Below are positions 3,474 to 5,005 of a stretch of 5,005 bases of DNA, in pieces (position 1 is the stretch's first letter; every line of letters begins with the position of its first letter). The notes beneath the pieces were generated by a model. It made no database searches, was not told the origin of the DNA, and saw nothing but the letters and a program-made list of their open reading frames with translations. Location of the stretch: assembly GCA_036653075.1 (NCBI GenBank), contig JAVVUQ010000100.1:1-5005 (forward strand), read 5' to 3'. A program made the position numbers and the translations under genes. This DNA comes from JAVVUQ01 sp036653075. GTDB taxonomy: Bacteria > Bacillota > Clostridia > Christensenellales > CAG-314.

Positions 3474-5005
3474 ATGATGGCACGAAATATTTATAAAAAG
3501 AATTTAATTATTATTTTATTATCAGCTGCAGTTGTATTGATTGCGGTTGTTTTTCCTATTTACGCAGTTTTTACTGATGAAACCGATGCTAAGTTAAATG
3601 TTGGCACAATTACCATTAAAGATGGAGTGTCGTTTACGCAAGCCGTGAGTAGTAATTTATCATTTGATGCGGCGGGTCAAAAAAAAGAAGTTAAATTAAC
3701 GGTAAAGAATCAAACGTTAAAGAACATACAATATTATTATACTATTAAATTTACAAATAATGATTCAGCGACATCAGCGACAAATGAATTAGCTAAAGCT
3801 ATATTAGTTTATTTAAATGGTGAATTTTTTGGAACGCTCAATCAAGTGATAGGGGATATAAATAATATAAAATTGGCGTTAGGCGCAAGCGGTGATGATG
3901 AAGGAAAGCAATTTATTTTTGCCGGCGTATCAAATGGAGCGAATCCGTCGGTAATAAGCGCAACGAGCGCAATAGATACGCTAACATTTGAATTACATAT
4001 AGCGGCAGATGCGGGATATTATGATGATAAAACGTGTGGAATAACTATTACGTTGCATTCTCGTACGCCGAATACGCAAGAATTTATTTTTGCAAAAGAC
4101 AATGATGATTTAAAGAAAGCAATTGACGATATAAACCGAAATAGAGATGAAACAAAGATAAAGACAATTATATTGACAAAAGATATTACATTAACAGTTG
4201 GACTTACTATCAACAAGCCCTGCGTAATTGATTTATATGGTTATAAATTAACGTTTGGCGGTTTTAGTATAACTATTACAGGAAATGATGTTATTTATAA
4301 AAATAAATGTGTAGTAGTAACAGATTTAAAGGAAAATGCGCTTACTACTGATGTAGCGACGGGCGGTTTTGTATTAGATAGCGGAAATTTGTTATTAGAC
4401 ATTAAAATGAAGAATGCGCTCGAAGAAGCTTATTATGCGTCAAAGACGAGTGTAACCGCATTTGATAGGCAGGGCGCAATAACGTTAATGGAAAAGCGCG
4501 CTAATGATAGATTGGCGTATGGTATAAATTCAAGTAATACTGCCGTAGATTTTAATGTTTTGACAGGATTGAGTTTTTATACAAAAGTTGGCGTAACGAA
4601 CAAAATAGATGTTGCTATTGGCGCAAACGCTCACAATTTAACCTATGCTGACGGAACAATAAAAATTCAAGCGGTGACGGATAAAATTCAAACATACATA
4701 GGCGTTCTTAATATTGACGTTAAGGCAATTGAATTTAAGATAATTGGTAGCGGTAATGCAGCGGCTAAAGTTATAATAACGAATTATCTAAAACATATAC
4801 CCATTAATGATGGCGCAACAGCTTTAAAAGATGTAACTTGTGATTTATATTTGCCTACATCAATAAAATCACTTAATGCAAATATTGATTGGCATAGCAG
4901 CAACAAAAATATTATAAATGATAACGGAGTAAGCGGAACAGAATCAGGTGAAGTGGAACTTATTGCGACAATAAGAATCAATAATGAAATATTTACACAG
5001 TCATT
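3474..5005 (+). CDS. large secreted/surface protein with SipW-type signal and Ig-like domain, 3'-truncated
   Basis: The frame is open from the ATG to the window end (510 codons, no stop). Residues 1-9 are basic (MMARNIYKK) and 11-31 form a hydrophobic signal or anchor. The following YAVFTDETDAKLNVGTITI resembles the SipW-cognate signal region of TasA/camelysin-type biofilm proteins (hydrophobic core, then A-x-F-T/S-D-T, then N-x-x-x-G). Residues about 50-200 look like a beta-sandwich. Residues 206-270 (DLKKAIDDINRN... then TIILTKDITLTVGLTI ... IDLYGYKLTF) have the strand pattern of beta-helix/pectate-lyase-like surface repeats. From about 433, VIITNYLKHIPI ... LPTSI ... DWHSSNKNIINDNGV ... 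VELIATI resembles an atrophied bacterial Ig-like (aBig) domain with its conserved Trp (W473) and SSN. It is probably an exported adhesin or matrix protein. The GEMM-I riboswitch in its leader implies cyclic-dinucleotide control. The exact function and C-terminal anchor are not visible. Confidence 0.88.
   Translation, partial: MMARNIYKKNLIIILLSAAVVLIAVVFPIYAVFTDETDAKLNVGTITIKDGVSFTQAVSSNLSFDAAGQKKEVKLTVKNQTLKNIQYYYTIKFTNNDSATSATNELAKAILVYLNGEFFGTLNQVIGDINNIKLALGASGDDEGKQFIFAGVSNGANPSVISATSAIDTLTFELHIAADAGYYDDKTCGITITLHSRTPNTQEFIFAKDNDDLKKAIDDINRNRDETKIKTIILTKDITLTVGLTINKPCVIDLYGYKLTFGGFSITITGNDVIYKNKCVVVTDLKENALTTDVATGGFVLDSGNLLLDIKMKNALEEAYYASKTSVTAFDRQGAITLMEKRANDRLAYGINSSNTAVDFNVLTGLSFYTKVGVTNKIDVAIGANAHNLTYADGTIKIQAVTDKIQTYIGVLNIDVKAIEFKIIGSGNAAAKVIITNYLKHIPINDGATALKDVTCDLYLPTSIKSLNANIDWHSSNKNIINDNGVSGTESGEVELIATIRINNEIFTQS

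Noticed and set aside
4019..4216. 65-codon hydrophobic open frame on the minus strand
   Set aside because: Shadow of the surface-protein gene; its hydrophobicity follows from reading the complement of polar codons.
4784..4981. 65-codon open frame on the minus strand
   Set aside because: Shadow of the Ig-like domain region of the surface-protein gene.

Overview
This window comes from an AT-rich genome with strong AGGAGG-type ribosome binding sites, a consensus sigma-A-type promoter, a GEMM-I (cyclic dinucleotide) riboswitch and a SipW-style secretion signal. Together these suggest a Gram-positive Firmicute, most likely an uncultured clostridium-like bacterium. That placement is an inference from gene style; no taxonomic marker gene is present.

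Layout. (1) 3-1058 (+): the 3' two-thirds or more of a Y-family translesion DNA polymerase, cut by the left edge. (2) 1059-1292: a convergent intergenic gap with a 15-bp tandem repeat. (3) 1293-2383 (-): two unrecognised genes reading left. One encodes a 266-aa protein with a disordered Lys/Ser/Asp/Asn-rich half and a helical C-terminal domain; upstream of it is a 56-aa protein. (4) 2384-2705: a divergent intergenic region. (5) 2706-2861 (+): a 51-aa YtxH-like small membrane protein, followed by three copies of a 32-33 bp hairpin-forming repeat and a rho-independent terminator. (6) 3032-3282: AT-rich DNA with no gene seen. (7) 3283-5005 (+): a perfect-consensus promoter, a GEMM-I riboswitch, a structured leader, and the start of a long secreted surface protein that runs off the right edge.

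The last unit is the most interesting. The ORF is at least 510 codons. It has a SipW-type signal/anchor, a beta-rich domain, a segment resembling a beta-helix strand repeat and the start of a bacterial Ig-like domain. Cyclic dinucleotides commonly control surface and biofilm proteins, so a GEMM RNA in front of such a gene fits. Two details stand out. The ligand-contact base that is G20 in the Vc2 c-di-GMP aptamer is A here, the change that marks the c-AMP-GMP (3',3'-cGAMP) responsive subgroup. Also, the 3' edge of the aptamer can pair over 8 bp with the start codon region, with a long hairpin between them and no T-run, which suggests a translational switch rather than a terminator switch.

The other genes show no evident functional link to this unit.
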